This document shows, in pieces, positions 1-7,859 of a DNA stretch of 9,403 nt. Position numbers and translations under genes: made by a program. The first letter of the stretch is position 1; each line of letters starts with the position of its first letter. This DNA comes from Gammaproteobacteria bacterium (GTDB lineage Bacteria > Pseudomonadota > Gammaproteobacteria > GCF-002020875). Below the pieces are notes generated by a model. It saw only the letters and a list, made by a program, of their open reading frames with translations, was not told the DNA's origin and ran no database searches. The stretch spans positions 1 through 9,403 of the forward strand of contig JABHIC010000267.1 in assembly GCA_018671205.1 (NCBI GenBank), read 5' to 3'.

Positions 1-881
1 GCCCTACCTGAGCTCTCCATCGTATGCAGATAGCTGCGCTGTTTCTGACTTAGGTGAGTGTGATGGAGCAGCTCTATCACCCCCAGCACCCCATTCATCG
101 GGGTACGTATCTCATGGCTCATATTGGAGAGAAAGCTACTTTTTGCCTTACCTGCCTTTTCTGCCGCCTCCTTCAACTGCTGTAGCTGCAACCCTACATG
201 ACCGTTCTGTCGCACCACCATACGGGCAATCCAGAGGCCGGCAAACACAATCACTCCACCAAGGGCCAGCAACAGCAGAAAGGCATGCATATTACTCTGC
301 CTGGCCGCCTCTAACGCCCGATCACCCGCCTCAACCTGCCCCTGCTGGATTCGATCCAACCCCTGGATCACCCCTAAACGGGCCGGAATAATCTTTTCCG
401 TCATCAACTCAACCACCTGATGCTGTACCTCTGGCGTTATCTCCTGCTCAATAAGCATATCACGAGCCAGATTCAGCGCATCTGCCCCATTCTTCGCATC
501 GATGAACATAGCATCCAGGGCCTGCCGCTCTACCTGAGTCAACTCCATCGCACTCAATGATCTTCTGGCCAGCATAAAACTACCCGCCAGTTCATCAAAG
601 CTGACAAACAGATCATCCTGTTTAAACGGATCATCCTCATAAAGCGCCATCAGCAGCAGGGTCACCCGCTCCCGTGCCGCATCCCGCATCTGCTGGGCAT
701 AGCCATTTTTTTCCACACTCTGACCAACGACTCGTTCCATATGGTCCGAAAGATGCTGCACCTGATAAAGATTGATCAACAGAAAAAGTATCACGATCAA
801 CAGCAGCAGGCCAAAGCCATTGTAGATAATCCGGCTGGAACGCCTCAGCAGCCGCTCAACAGATTGATCCGATCTATTCAT
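1..881 (-). CDS. Sensor histidine kinase, probably hybrid BarA-like (partial, 3' end outside window)
   Basis: This is an inner-membrane sensor kinase cut by the left edge; 293 codons from ATG at 881 are visible. Seen: a hydrophobic segment at about residues 18-38, a mostly helical, presumably periplasmic region at about 39-199 that lacks a recognisable PAS or Cache pattern, a second hydrophobic segment at about 200-222, a short helical linker, then the H-box FLSNMSHEIRTPMNG with the phospho-accepting His at about 256. No HAMP-like stretch fits in the 33 residues between the second segment and the His. This H-box wording is typical of hybrid kinases (BarA, TorS, ArcB class), so receiver and Hpt domains probably follow, but they are not in view. 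An in-frame TAG directly precedes the ATG, so no longer start exists; no clear Shine-Dalgarno is present. It follows purL by 66 nt. The ligand is unknown. Confidence 0.88.
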   Translation of the reverse strand, partial: MNRSDQSVERLLRRSSRIIYNGFGLLLLIVILFLLINLYQVQHLSDHMERVVGQSVEKNGYAQQMRDAARERVTLLLMALYEDDPFKQDDLFVSFDELAGSFMLARRSLSAMELTQVERQALDAMFIDAKNGADALNLARDMLIEQEITPEVQHQVVELMTEKIIPARLGVIQGLDRIQQGQVEAGDRALEAARQSNMHAFLLLLALGGVIVFAGLWIARMVVRQNGHVGLQLQQLKEAAEKAGKAKSSFLSNMSHEIRTPMNGVLGVIELLHHTHLSQKQRSYLHTMESSGR

Positions 882-891
882 CTATTCGCAA

Positions 892-908
892 GATTTTCAA
901 CGAAAATC
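892..908 (-). other. Small AT-rich inverted repeat before the hybrid kinase start
   Basis: In the purL to kinase gap the minus strand reads GATTTTC-GTT-GAAAATC, a perfect 7-bp stem with a 3-nt loop. It ends 10 nt before the kinase ATG at 881. No U-run follows, so it does not look like an intrinsic terminator. It occupies the region where a ribosome binding site would normally lie, and no such site is recognisable there. It could lower kinase translation or be chance. Confidence 0.35.
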
Positions 909-947
909 CTGGCTGCTATCGGTGTGAGGCAAGTGTGCATAAGCTGT

Positions 948-3900
948 CTAGTCGACCCAGACCCTTGCATTACGGAACATCCGCATCCAGGGGCCATCTT
1001 CCCCCCACCCATCCGGGTACCAAGAGTGCTGCACAGCACGGAATAGCCGCTCCGGGTGTGGCATCATGATGGTAAAGCGCCCATCCTCGGTGGTATAACC
1101 GGTCTCTCCGGCCACAGAACCGTTGGGGTTGAGGGGATAACGCTCCGTTGGATTCCCCTGATGGTTGATATATCGTAGTGCCAACTCCACCTGCTGCTGG
1201 TGGTTGTTACTGAACTCTACCCGCCCCTCTCCATGCGCCACTGCAACCGGCATTCTCGCACCAGCCATCCCCTGCAACAGAATAGAGGGAGACTCAACCA
1301 CCTCCACCATTGAATATCTCCCCTCAAATTGCTCTGAACGATTTTTCACAAAGCGGGGCCAGTGGTCTGCCCCCGGAATCAACTCATGCAGCACCGACAT
1401 CATCTGACAGCCATTGCAGACCCCCAGACCAAAGCTATCCTCACGTTCAAAAAACTGACTAAACGCATCACGGGTGCGATTGTGATAGAGAATAGACTTG
1501 GCCCATCCCTCTCCCGCTCCCAGCACATCACCATAAGAGAACCCTCCACAGGCAACCAGTCCACGGAAAGCGGTCAGGTCTCTCTGCCCCTCCAGTAGGT
1601 CACTCATATGGAGATCATGGCACTCAAAACCGGCCCGATCAAAAGCGGCGGCCATCTCCACCTGTCCATTCACCCCCTGCTCACGCAAGATCGCCAGCGC
1701 GGGTCGAGCCCCCCGTTGAATATAGGGAGCCGCGATATCCTCATTAAGGTCATACGGGAGAGTGATACCAATACCGGGATCACTGTTATCTTGTAGATTC
1801 TCATACTCCTGATCTGCACACTCTGGATGATCTCGCAGGCGCTGCATCTGCCAACTGGTCTCTGACCAGACTTGCTGCAGCTTCACTCTGGACTCATTCA
1901 GCAGAATCCGCCCCCGGTGGCGAATAACGATCCGCTCCTCATCGGTGGGGGTACCCAACAGATGGCTACAGGCAGAGAGCCCAAACTGGTGAATCTGCTG
2001 CTCGACCGCCTCAAGCTCCGAATGACGAACCTGAATCACCGCCCCCAGCTCTTCATTAAAGAGGGCCGCGAGGGGATTACTCCCCAGATCATCGATCAAC
2101 AGGGTGAGGCCACTGTGGCCGGCAAAGGCCATCTCGCACAGGGTAGTCAACAGACCGCCATCCGAACGGTCATGGTAGGCGAGCAGTAGCCCCGTCTGAT
2201 TGAGTGACTGAATCAGCTCAAAGAGCTGGCGAATCAGCTCCGGGGTATCCAGGTCAGCCACCTGATCACCAATCTGTTGATAGACCTGTGCCAGGGCTGA
2301 TCCCCCCAGGCGGTTAGCCCCTCGACCCAGATCAATTAACAGTAGATCAGTCGCCCCCTGGTCACTCACCAGCTCTGGTGTGAGGGTCTTTCTCACATCG
2401 AAGGTTGGAGCAAAAGCACAGGCGATCAGTGAGAGTGGAGCGGTAACAGAGCGCTGCTCTCCCTCCTCCTCCCAGACACTCTTCATCGACATGGAGTCTT
2501 TTCCCACAGGAATGGAGATATCCAGCGCCTGACAGAGCTCAGAGACCGCCTGCACTGTGTCAAACAGTGCCACATCCTCTCCGGGGTGACCCGCCGGTGC
2601 CATCCAGTTGGCCGAAAAACGGACCTGATTCAGACGCTCGACAGGGGCAGCCACGAGGTTGGTCAATGCCTCGCCTATGGCCATTCTCCCAGAGGCTGCC
2701 GGGTGGATCAGTGCACTCGGAGCAGACTCTCCCAGCGCCGTTGCCTCGCCACTATAGGTATCAAAACTGGTTGCAGTCACAGCCACATCGGCAACCGGTA
2801 CCTGCCATGGCCCTACCATCTGGTCACGGGCTACCAATCCGCTTACGGTACGATCTCCAATGGTAATCAGAAAGGACTTATTGGCCACTGTAGGGAGACG
2901 CAACACCCGATAGAGTGCCTCATGAAGATCAACCCCTGTGGTCTCCAGAGGGGGATGGCTGAGCGGTTTTGAGCTCACATTGCGCAACATTTTGGGTGGC
3001 TTTCCAAACAGCACATCCATCGGCAGATCAATGGGCGTGTTATCAAAGTGTCCATCACCCACCACCAACTGCTGCTCTGTAGTCGCCTCACCCACCACAG
3101 CGTAGGGGCAGCGCTCCCGTTCACAGAGCACACGAAACTCATCAATTCGCGCCAACGAGATGGCGAGAATATAGCGTTCCTGTGCCTCATTACACCAGAT
3201 CGCCAATGGCGACATACCCGGCTCATCATTGGGTACCGTACGAAGCTCAAATTTTCCACCCCGACCAGAGTCATTCACAATCTCTGGAACCGCATTAGAG
3301 AGCCCCCCCGCCCCCACATCGTGGATTGAGACAATCGGGTTCTCCTCTCCCATCTGCCAGCAACGGTCGATCACCTCCTGACAGCGCCGCTCCATCTCAG
3401 GATTACCACGCTGTACGGAGGCAAAATCAAGCTGCTCTGAACTACGGCCACTGGTCATCGAGGAGGCCGCTCCTCCCCCCAGACCAATCAGCATGGAGGG
3501 GCCACCCAGTACCACAATCTGGGTACTGGGTGGAATCGTCTGCTTCTCTACATCGGGACGACGAATATTCCCTATCCCCCCAGAGAGCATGATTGGCTTA
3601 TGGTACCCACGCACCTCCTCCCCCTCTGCCCCGGAAACCCGCTGCTCATAGGTGCGAAAATAGCCGTGGATGGCTGGGCGGCCAAACTCATTATTAAAGG
3701 CCGCCGCTCCAATCGGGGCCTCCAGCATAATATCGAGGGCAGAGACAATGCGTGAAGGTTTGCCATAATCCTGCTCCCAGGGCTGTTCTGCCCCCGGTAT
3801 TCTCAGATTGGAGACCGAGTAACCACTAAGACCCGCCTTCGGCTTTGAGCCCCGACCCGTGGCTCCACCATCACGGATCTCTCCACCTGCTCCTGTGGCC

Positions 3901-4817
3901 GCGCCAGGAAAAGGGGAGATTGCCGTGGGGTGGTTGTGTGTCTCTGCCTTATAGACAATATCAATCGACTCCCGGGTCGTCTGGTAGATTCCATCGTGGG
4001 GATAAAACCTTCCCCCCTCAAACCCTTCCACCACAGCGGCATTGTCTTTATAGGCAGAGAGTACCCCCTCAGAGTAGTTCTGGTAGGTCTGCCGAACCAT
4101 CCCAAAGAGGGTCTCCTCGCGCGGCTCTCCATCAACCACCCAGTCCGCATTAAAGATTTTGTGGCGACAGTGCTCCGAGTTGGCCTGGGCAAACATCATC
4201 AGCTCAATATCATTGGGGTTGCGCCCCATCGCCTGAAAATTCTCCACCAGATAGTCGATCTCATCCGCTGCCAGTGCCAACCCCAACCCCTCATTGGCCT
4301 CCTCTAGCGCACCTCGCCCCTCCCCCAACAGATCCACCGTGACCAATGGGGATGGTGTGGTGGTATTAAACAGCGCCGCCGCATCCTCACGATCATCCAG
4401 TACCGTCTCGGTCATGCGGTCATGGATCAGCGCCAGTAGTCGTGCCTCAGAGGCCTCATCCAGCACCCCCTCAATCTCAAAACCCCAGAGTATACCGCGC
4501 TCGATACGATGCACCTCATCAAGTCCACAGTTATTAGCAATATCGGTGGCTTTGGTCGACCAGGGGGAGATGGTACCGAGGCGAGGCACTACCACCCAGG
4601 TTTTCCCACCTACACTCGTCGGCTGATGAGCGGGTCCATACTCCAATAATTGATGTAGAATCCGGGCCCGTGCATCACTCAGCGCGATGTGCAGATCCAC
4701 AAAGTGGAGCCACTGGGTTGATACCTGTTTCACCGCAGGTATCTCAGTTGAGAACCGTTGCGCCATCTTTTCTACCCGAAAGGGTGAAAGTGCTGGCCCT
4801 GCTGGAATAATCAACAT
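948..4817 (-). CDS. purL: Phosphoribosylformylglycinamidine synthase (FGAM synthase), large single-chain type
   Basis: PurL catalyses the fourth step of de novo purine synthesis: FGAR + glutamine + ATP to FGAM, in the cytoplasm. The protein has 1289 residues, close to the 1295 of E. coli, and appears intact. Seen in order: the N-terminal PurS-like domain with ISPWSTKATDIANNCGL (about 84-99); the linker signature FAQANSEHCRHKIFNADW (about 209-226); the first synthetase half with AETHNHPTAISPFPGAATGAG (from about 291), followed by IHDVGAGGLSNAVPE; the second half with IPVGKDSMSMK and YHDRSDGGLL; and a C-terminal class I glutaminase domain with GVCNGCQ (nucleophile Cys at about 1134) and PHPER (His 1254, Glu 1256). 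The start ATG has AAGGA at 4829-4825 with a 7-nt spacer. The gene begins 15 nt after the GAF kinase stop, so it may be read from that operon. No PurR-type operator is evident in the short gap. Confidence 0.98.
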   Translation of the reverse strand: MLIIPAGPALSPFRVEKMAQRFSTEIPAVKQVSTQWLHFVDLHIALSDARARILHQLLEYGPAHQPTSVGGKTWVVVPRLGTISPWSTKATDIANNCGLDEVHRIERGILWGFEIEGVLDEASEARLLALIHDRMTETVLDDREDAAALFNTTTPSPLVTVDLLGEGRGALEEANEGLGLALAADEIDYLVENFQAMGRNPNDIELMMFAQANSEHCRHKIFNADWVVDGEPREETLFGMVRQTYQNYSEGVLSAYKDNAAVVEGFEGGRFYPHDGIYQTTRESIDIVYKAETHNHPTAISPFPGAATGAGGEIRDGGATGRGSKPKAGLSGYSVSNLRIPGAEQPWEQDYGKPSRIVSALDIMLEAPIGAAAFNNEFGRPAIHGYFRTYEQRVSGAEGEEVRGYHKPIMLSGGIGNIRRPDVEKQTIPPSTQIVVLGGPSMLIGLGGGAASSMTSGRSSEQLDFASVQRGNPEMERRCQEVIDRCWQMGEENPIVSIHDVGAGGLSNAVPEIVNDSGRGGKFELRTVPNDEPGMSPLAIWCNEAQERYILAISLARIDEFRVLCERERCPYAVVGEATTEQQLVVGDGHFDNTPIDLPMDVLFGKPPKMLRNVSSKPLSHPPLETTGVDLHEALYRVLRLPTVANKSFLITIGDRTVSGLVARDQMVGPWQVPVADVAVTATSFDTYSGEATALGESAPSALIHPAASGRMAIGEALTNLVAAPVERLNQVRFSANWMAPAGHPGEDVALFDTVQAVSELCQALDISIPVGKDSMSMKSVWEEEGEQRSVTAPLSLIACAFAPTFDVRKTLTPELVSDQGATDLLLIDLGRGANRLGGSALAQVYQQIGDQVADLDTPELIRQLFELIQSLNQTGLLLAYHDRSDGGLLTTLCEMAFAGHSGLTLLIDDLGSNPLAALFNEELGAVIQVRHSELEAVEQQIHQFGLSACSHLLGTPTDEERIVIRHRGRILLNESRVKLQQVWSETSWQMQRLRDHPECADQEYENLQDNSDPGIGITLPYDLNEDIAAPYIQRGARPALAILREQGVNGQVEMAAAFDRAGFECHDLHMSDLLEGQRDLTAFRGLVACGGFSYGDVLGAGEGWAKSILYHNRTRDAFSQFFEREDSFGLGVCNGCQMMSVLHELIPGADHWPRFVKNRSEQFEGRYSMVEVVESPSILLQGMAGARMPVAVAHGEGRVEFSNNHQQQVELALRYINHQGNPTERYPLNPNGSVAGETGYTTEDGRFTIMMPHPERLFRAVQHSWYPDGWGEDGPWMRMFRNARVWVD
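3502..3533 (-). repeat. Perfect 12-bp inverted repeat inside purL
   Basis: The plus strand reads CCACCCAGTACC (3502-3513), an 8-base loop (3514-3521), then GGTACTGGGTGG (3522-3533), the exact reverse complement. In the purL mRNA this would form a GC-rich hairpin of 12 pairs. The arms encode P-P-S-T and the conserved V-L-G-G. No U-run follows, so it is not an intrinsic terminator. Confidence 0.8.
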
Positions 4818-4832
4818 AACAATATCCTTTTC
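4818..4832 (-). promoter_or_regulatory. purL ribosome binding site in a 15-nt gap
   Basis: The whole gap between the GAF kinase stop codon (TGA at 4835-4833) and the purL ATG (4817) is 15 nt and contains AAGGA at 4829-4825 with 7 nt to the start. This fixes the purL start and leaves no room for a separate leader, so any dedicated purL promoter would have to lie inside the kinase gene. Confidence 0.75.
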
Positions 4833-6296
4833 TCACTCACTCTGTTCATTCATATTGACCGGTAACCGCACCACTATGATGGCACCCCGACCCCGTCCCT
4901 CACTCTGCACCTCAATTTCTCCCCCTACCGTATTCACAAAAGTGGCCACTGAGTGGAGTCCAAAGCCAGTGCCACGTTCTTTACTGCTCTCTCCAAACAG
5001 GAAGATAGTCTCCACCCTCTCTGGCTCAACCCCTACGCCATTGTCCCTTACACTGATCTGCACCCCCTGCCCCACCTGCTGAGTCTGCACAAAAATCTGC
5101 CCCTGATGGTCTGGGTTCTTCAACTTGTGCTCATCCACACTCTCCATACTATTCTTGACCAGGTTGAGCAACATCTGAATAATCGGGTTTCTCGGCAGAC
5201 AGAGCTCCTCCAGAGGGGGCTGAATCTCCACCCTAAGCTCGATCAACCGTTTCTCCAGTGCCTCCTCAATCATACTGAGCGTATCGGTCACCATCTCATC
5301 AATTCTAAACCAGTTTGCGGTTAAAATCGGACGGGAGACCCCACGCTGCATCTGGATAATTTCTGCAATATGTTGGTTCGCGCGCTCAAGAGCCTTCACC
5401 TCCTCACCCACTGCCCCCTGCTCCCCAACCGACACCTCCAGCAGTCTGGCTGCCCCCTGAGAGACCTGCTCGATTTTTCTTTTCCGCTCCGCTGGGAGCG
5501 GCTCATCACCTATCCATGACTCAATGACATTCAGCACCTTCACCAGGCTGTAGAGGCTTTTATGGTGGTGAGCCAGCCGCAGCAAATGTCCCTGAGAACC
5601 AGTAATGGAGTTACCAATATTATGCAAAACCGAGACATTCATATCCGCAATACCTGCCTGAAACGAGGAGTACTGTTCCAGACGGTTTCTCTCCTCAATC
5701 TCGCTCTGTAGCTTCTCATTGATATGGAGGGTATGAAGTGCATGAGAGGCAATCGGAATCAGGCGCTGCATCAGCCCCAAGTGTATCTTCTTGAAATAGG
5801 CACGCTGTCGACTGACCGCGGCAATCAGAATGGGGCCAGCCTCCCCAGGAAAAGAGATTAATAGCGCCGAGTTACTCTGTTCACGCACCGGCTCAGGTTG
5901 CTGCAGCCACTCCGCAATCCGTGCGGTACTGAAGAGCATCACCGGTTGTCCCTCCTGCACACGCTGAAACACCTGACCTCCCCTCCAGATCTGCTGACTA
6001 AAAAGCGGGTGGGTGGTTCCAATACAGCGGTATAGCTCAACCCCTTCCTCAATCGCCTCACCCCCGCTCTCTGCCTGATCCACCCGCGAGAGAATAAAGG
6101 CATCATCACACTGCAATTGGCTAACCACCATCTTCAGCAGCCGCCCCAGCATATCCTCCGTCCCGGTGGCACTGGTGATAATCTCCAGCCCCTCCAGAAG
6201 GTTGTTTGCCTGCTCTCTGAGCATACGCTCTTTCTCTCTGGAACGATCCAGATTGATCAGCGCCTCGCGCACCGCCTCATTATCCACCGCATTCAT
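4833..6296 (-). CDS. Soluble GAF-domain sensor histidine kinase, probable partner of the FIST sensor
   Basis: This is a cytoplasmic histidine kinase of 487 residues with no membrane segment. Seen: an N-terminal helical stretch (about 8-35), a GAF-like domain (about 36-195), a helical dimerisation region with the H-box VLHNIGNSITG (His at about 225), and a C-terminal HATPase_c domain with N-box LLNLVKNSMES (Asn at about 382), G1 box RDNGVGV (about 417) and G2 box GTGFGLHS (about 442). The LHNxGN H-box is a distinct variant from the usual SHELRTP. No receiver domain is fused and no response regulator gene is nearby. It follows the FIST gene by 25 nt, an arrangement like that of NosP with its kinases in other proteobacteria, so NosP-like control of autophosphorylation is inferred. 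ATG at 6296 is preferred over TTG at 6302 because of the hairpin-bridged Shine-Dalgarno upstream; with TTG the protein would have 489 residues. Confidence 0.9.
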   Translation of the reverse strand: MNAVDNEAVREALINLDRSREKERMLREQANNLLEGLEIITSATGTEDMLGRLLKMVVSQLQCDDAFILSRVDQAESGGEAIEEGVELYRCIGTTHPLFSQQIWRGGQVFQRVQEGQPVMLFSTARIAEWLQQPEPVREQSNSALLISFPGEAGPILIAAVSRQRAYFKKIHLGLMQRLIPIASHALHTLHINEKLQSEIEERNRLEQYSSFQAGIADMNVSVLHNIGNSITGSQGHLLRLAHHHKSLYSLVKVLNVIESWIGDEPLPAERKRKIEQVSQGAARLLEVSVGEQGAVGEEVKALERANQHIAEIIQMQRGVSRPILTANWFRIDEMVTDTLSMIEEALEKRLIELRVEIQPPLEELCLPRNPIIQMLLNLVKNSMESVDEHKLKNPDHQGQIFVQTQQVGQGVQISVRDNGVGVEPERVETIFLFGESSKERGTGFGLHSVATFVNTVGGEIEVQSEGRGRGAIIVVRLPVNMNEQSE

Positions 6297-6324
6297 AATC
6301 AACGCTGTCTCGGACAGCCTCCTA
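6297..6324 (-). promoter_or_regulatory. Hairpin-bridged Shine-Dalgarno for the GAF kinase, overlapping the FIST stop
   Basis: On the minus strand the FIST stop TAG (6324-6322) overlaps AGGAG (6323-6319). A perfect 6-bp stem GCTGTC-CGA-GACAGC (6318-6304) follows, then 7 nt, then ATG at 6296. Linear spacing is 22 nt to ATG or 16 nt to TTG, both too long. With the 15-nt hairpin folded it becomes 7 nt to ATG, which is near ideal, and 1 nt to TTG. This suggests translational coupling to the FIST gene, with the hairpin acting as a structural spacer. Confidence 0.6.
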
Positions 6325-7533
6325 ATGCTCGACAGGCTGATTACTAAAGGCGACCACAGAGATCATCAGGTTGCCGTGGGCATTATCATTCGCCACAAAA
6401 CAACCCTGCTCACCAAAAGTAAATACCCCGACAAAAGGGGTCTGATTGAGGGCGTTATGGATATAACCTGCAACCTCATCCATCTTTGGCTCTACCGTTA
6501 ACATACAGCCAGCACAATAGATGGCGAGGCCTCCCACCAGCTGATCTGGCCGAAAGTCACCCGCCTCAACGGCTGCATCCGTCACCCGTCCAGCACGACG
6601 AACCAGACTATCAATCGTCCCCTGCATCAGGATCAGGGTCTCTCCCTCTTCAACGATAGAGAACAGCGTCAGCCCTCCCTCTCTGGTCACCCCGTCAGGG
6701 TGAGAAAGCTTATAATAGGGGAGGCCACCCACCTCACCGGCCACACGTCCAAACGGAAACAGGGTGGTGAGTGCCAAAACATTCCCGCCTTCCGGTAGTA
6801 CCTCGGCAATGGCTCCACCAGTCCACTCATTGTAGACCTCTGCTGCCGGACGACCATCAATCTCAATCAGGGTTCGCCCCTCACAGCGGGTGGCCACACC
6901 ACGGGTCTGAGTCGGATCATAGCCACTATGAAAGGCGTAGGAGATCTCTGTGGAGGGAAATAGCACAGTGACCACTACCGCACTCTGGCGAAATTCACCA
7001 TTTGCAATCTGTGCCCACTCCCCGGTAACCGTATTGTCACCACTACTCCCACCCGCAATGGGTACATCCGCCCCCAACAGAGACTCAATACCAGCGATCA
7101 ACGCCTCCTCCTCTCCCGGGGCTCCATTGATCCAGACCAGCGTAGGCACTTCGCCTAGACGCCCTGACTGCTCCAATGCCTGCTCCAGTGCGGCCACCGC
7201 AGCCTCTGCTGGATCTGTGCCAATATCCGCCATCCCCGTCCCATAACTCCCCTCTGGATCATCCAGCCCCCAGAGGCTCATCCCGACCCCCTCTTCGCTG
7301 TGGAACCCCTCATCCGTCATTGAGCCAAGACAAGAAGTCGCCCCATGAAGCTGACATCCCGGCCCCGCAGCCTCGGAAAGCAGACGACTCACCATAGCAC
7401 TATCATAAGGGGCAGCATAATAGGCGAAAAGCAGCTGCGGACTCCCCCCCAACTTCCGTTCCAACTGCTGGTAACTCTCTGTGGTGGCAGCCTCTGTATC
7501 AGAGAGGGTAGAATAAGCGGTCGCAATCTTCAT
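6322..7533 (-). CDS. FIST-domain sensor protein, NosP-like
   Basis: This is a soluble 403-residue protein with FIST_N (about 30-225) and FIST_C (about 226-375) regions. Seen: GATSCLGSMTDEGFHSEEGVG (about 64-84), PIAGGSSGDN (about 158-167), YAFHSGYDPT (about 199-208), TLFPFG (about 257-262), and the C-terminal GLAIYCAGCMLTVEP with a CxxC (Cys 340 and 343), then PFVGVFTFGEQGCF (Cys 378). FIST is a ligand-sensing domain. The NosP subgroup binds heme, responds to nitric oxide and regulates a kinase encoded next to it. The TSC...MTDEGFH region and the adjacent kinase favour NosP, but I cannot assign a heme ligand; His 63, 78 and 202 are candidates. ATG at 7533 is preferred over GTG at 7536 because AGGAG (7544-7540) is 6 nt upstream. 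That AGGAG overlaps the LsrG-like gene's stop, so translation is probably coupled. Confidence 0.88.
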   Translation of the reverse strand: MKIATAYSTLSDTEAATTESYQQLERKLGGSPQLLFAYYAAPYDSAMVSRLLSEAAGPGCQLHGATSCLGSMTDEGFHSEEGVGMSLWGLDDPEGSYGTGMADIGTDPAEAAVAALEQALEQSGRLGEVPTLVWINGAPGEEEALIAGIESLLGADVPIAGGSSGDNTVTGEWAQIANGEFRQSAVVVTVLFPSTEISYAFHSGYDPTQTRGVATRCEGRTLIEIDGRPAAEVYNEWTGGAIAEVLPEGGNVLALTTLFPFGRVAGEVGGLPYYKLSHPDGVTREGGLTLFSIVEEGETLILMQGTIDSLVRRAGRVTDAAVEAGDFRPDQLVGGLAIYCAGCMLTVEPKMDEVAGYIHNALNQTPFVGVFTFGEQGCFVANDNAHGNLMISVVAFSNQPVEH

Positions 7534-7545
7534 CACTGTCTCCTA
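7534..7545 (-). promoter_or_regulatory. Stop/Shine-Dalgarno overlap between LsrG-like and FIST genes
   Basis: The stop TAG of the LsrG-like gene (7545-7543) shares bases with AGGAG (7544-7540), which sits 6 nt before the FIST ATG at 7533. A ribosome that terminates on the first gene ends up on the binding site of the second. This is the same TAGGAG layout as at the FIST-kinase junction, but without a hairpin. Confidence 0.7.
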
Positions 7546-7839
7546 ATTTTCTGGAAAGAGTCCATGATGGACAATCCCCTTTCGTGGCTTCGCCATCATT
7601 TCGGCAACCGTCTCCCTCCATTGCAGATAGTGTGGCGTCTCTTTGTGTGCAGCGGCAGCAGCGGCTGTCGTATAGGCCTCATAGAGGATAAATTTGTTAG
7701 GCTCAGCCGCCTCCTGAATTAGATCAAAACGCCGGTTCCCTGGCTCCTCTATTGAGGCACGATGATTTTTCTCAGTTGCCGTAATAAAAGCATCCACGAA
7801 TTCAGGTTTTACGTAAACATAAACAAGAGTCGTATGCAT
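7543..7839 (-). CDS. LsrG-like protein of the ABM (antibiotic biosynthesis monooxygenase) fold
   Basis: This is a small cytoplasmic protein of 98 residues; E. coli LsrG has about 96. It resembles LsrG along its whole length: MHTTLV at the N-terminus, NHRASIEEPGNRRFDLIQ (about 25-42), YEAY (about 53-56), AHKETPHY (about 64-71, with His 65 and 70) and the end MAKPRKGIVHHGLFP. LsrG isomerises the phosphorylated autoinducer-2 product P-DPD. Related ABM proteins include quinol monooxygenases such as YgiN, so the substrate here is open. No other lsr gene (kinase, thiolase or transporter) is nearby, which argues against a standard AI-2 pathway. Context instead places it between a dehydrogenase and a FIST sensor. 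The start has AGGAG at 7850-7846 with a 6-nt spacer. Confidence 0.87.
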   Translation of the reverse strand: MHTTLVYVYVKPEFVDAFITATEKNHRASIEEPGNRRFDLIQEAAEPNKFILYEAYTTAAAAAAHKETPHYLQWRETVAEMMAKPRKGIVHHGLFPEN

Positions 7840-7859
7840 CTGCCTCTCCTTTTCTCTCT

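Noticed and set aside
143..391. Plus-strand open frames opposite the genes (for example 143-391, 741-1046, 4687-5082, 8615-8902)
   Set aside because: They lie antisense to well-supported genes, have low-complexity composition and show no recognisable domain; the conserved motifs are all in the minus-strand frames.
892..908. Intrinsic terminator after purL
   Set aside because: The stem is AT-rich and no U-run follows on the minus strand.
2975..3274. Minus-strand frames within purL in another phase (2975-3274, 3572-3766, 3803-4192)
   Set aside because: They are out-of-phase shadows of purL, which is conserved throughout these stretches.
3502..3533. Attenuator or terminator inside purL
   Set aside because: The hairpin is strong, but it is followed by GC-containing coding sequence instead of a U-run, and purL continues intact on both sides.
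7543..7839. Assignment of the small gene to a complete AI-2 lsr operon
   Set aside because: Similarity to LsrG is strong, but no lsr kinase, thiolase, repressor or transporter gene is visible, so the AI-2 pathway itself cannot be claimed.
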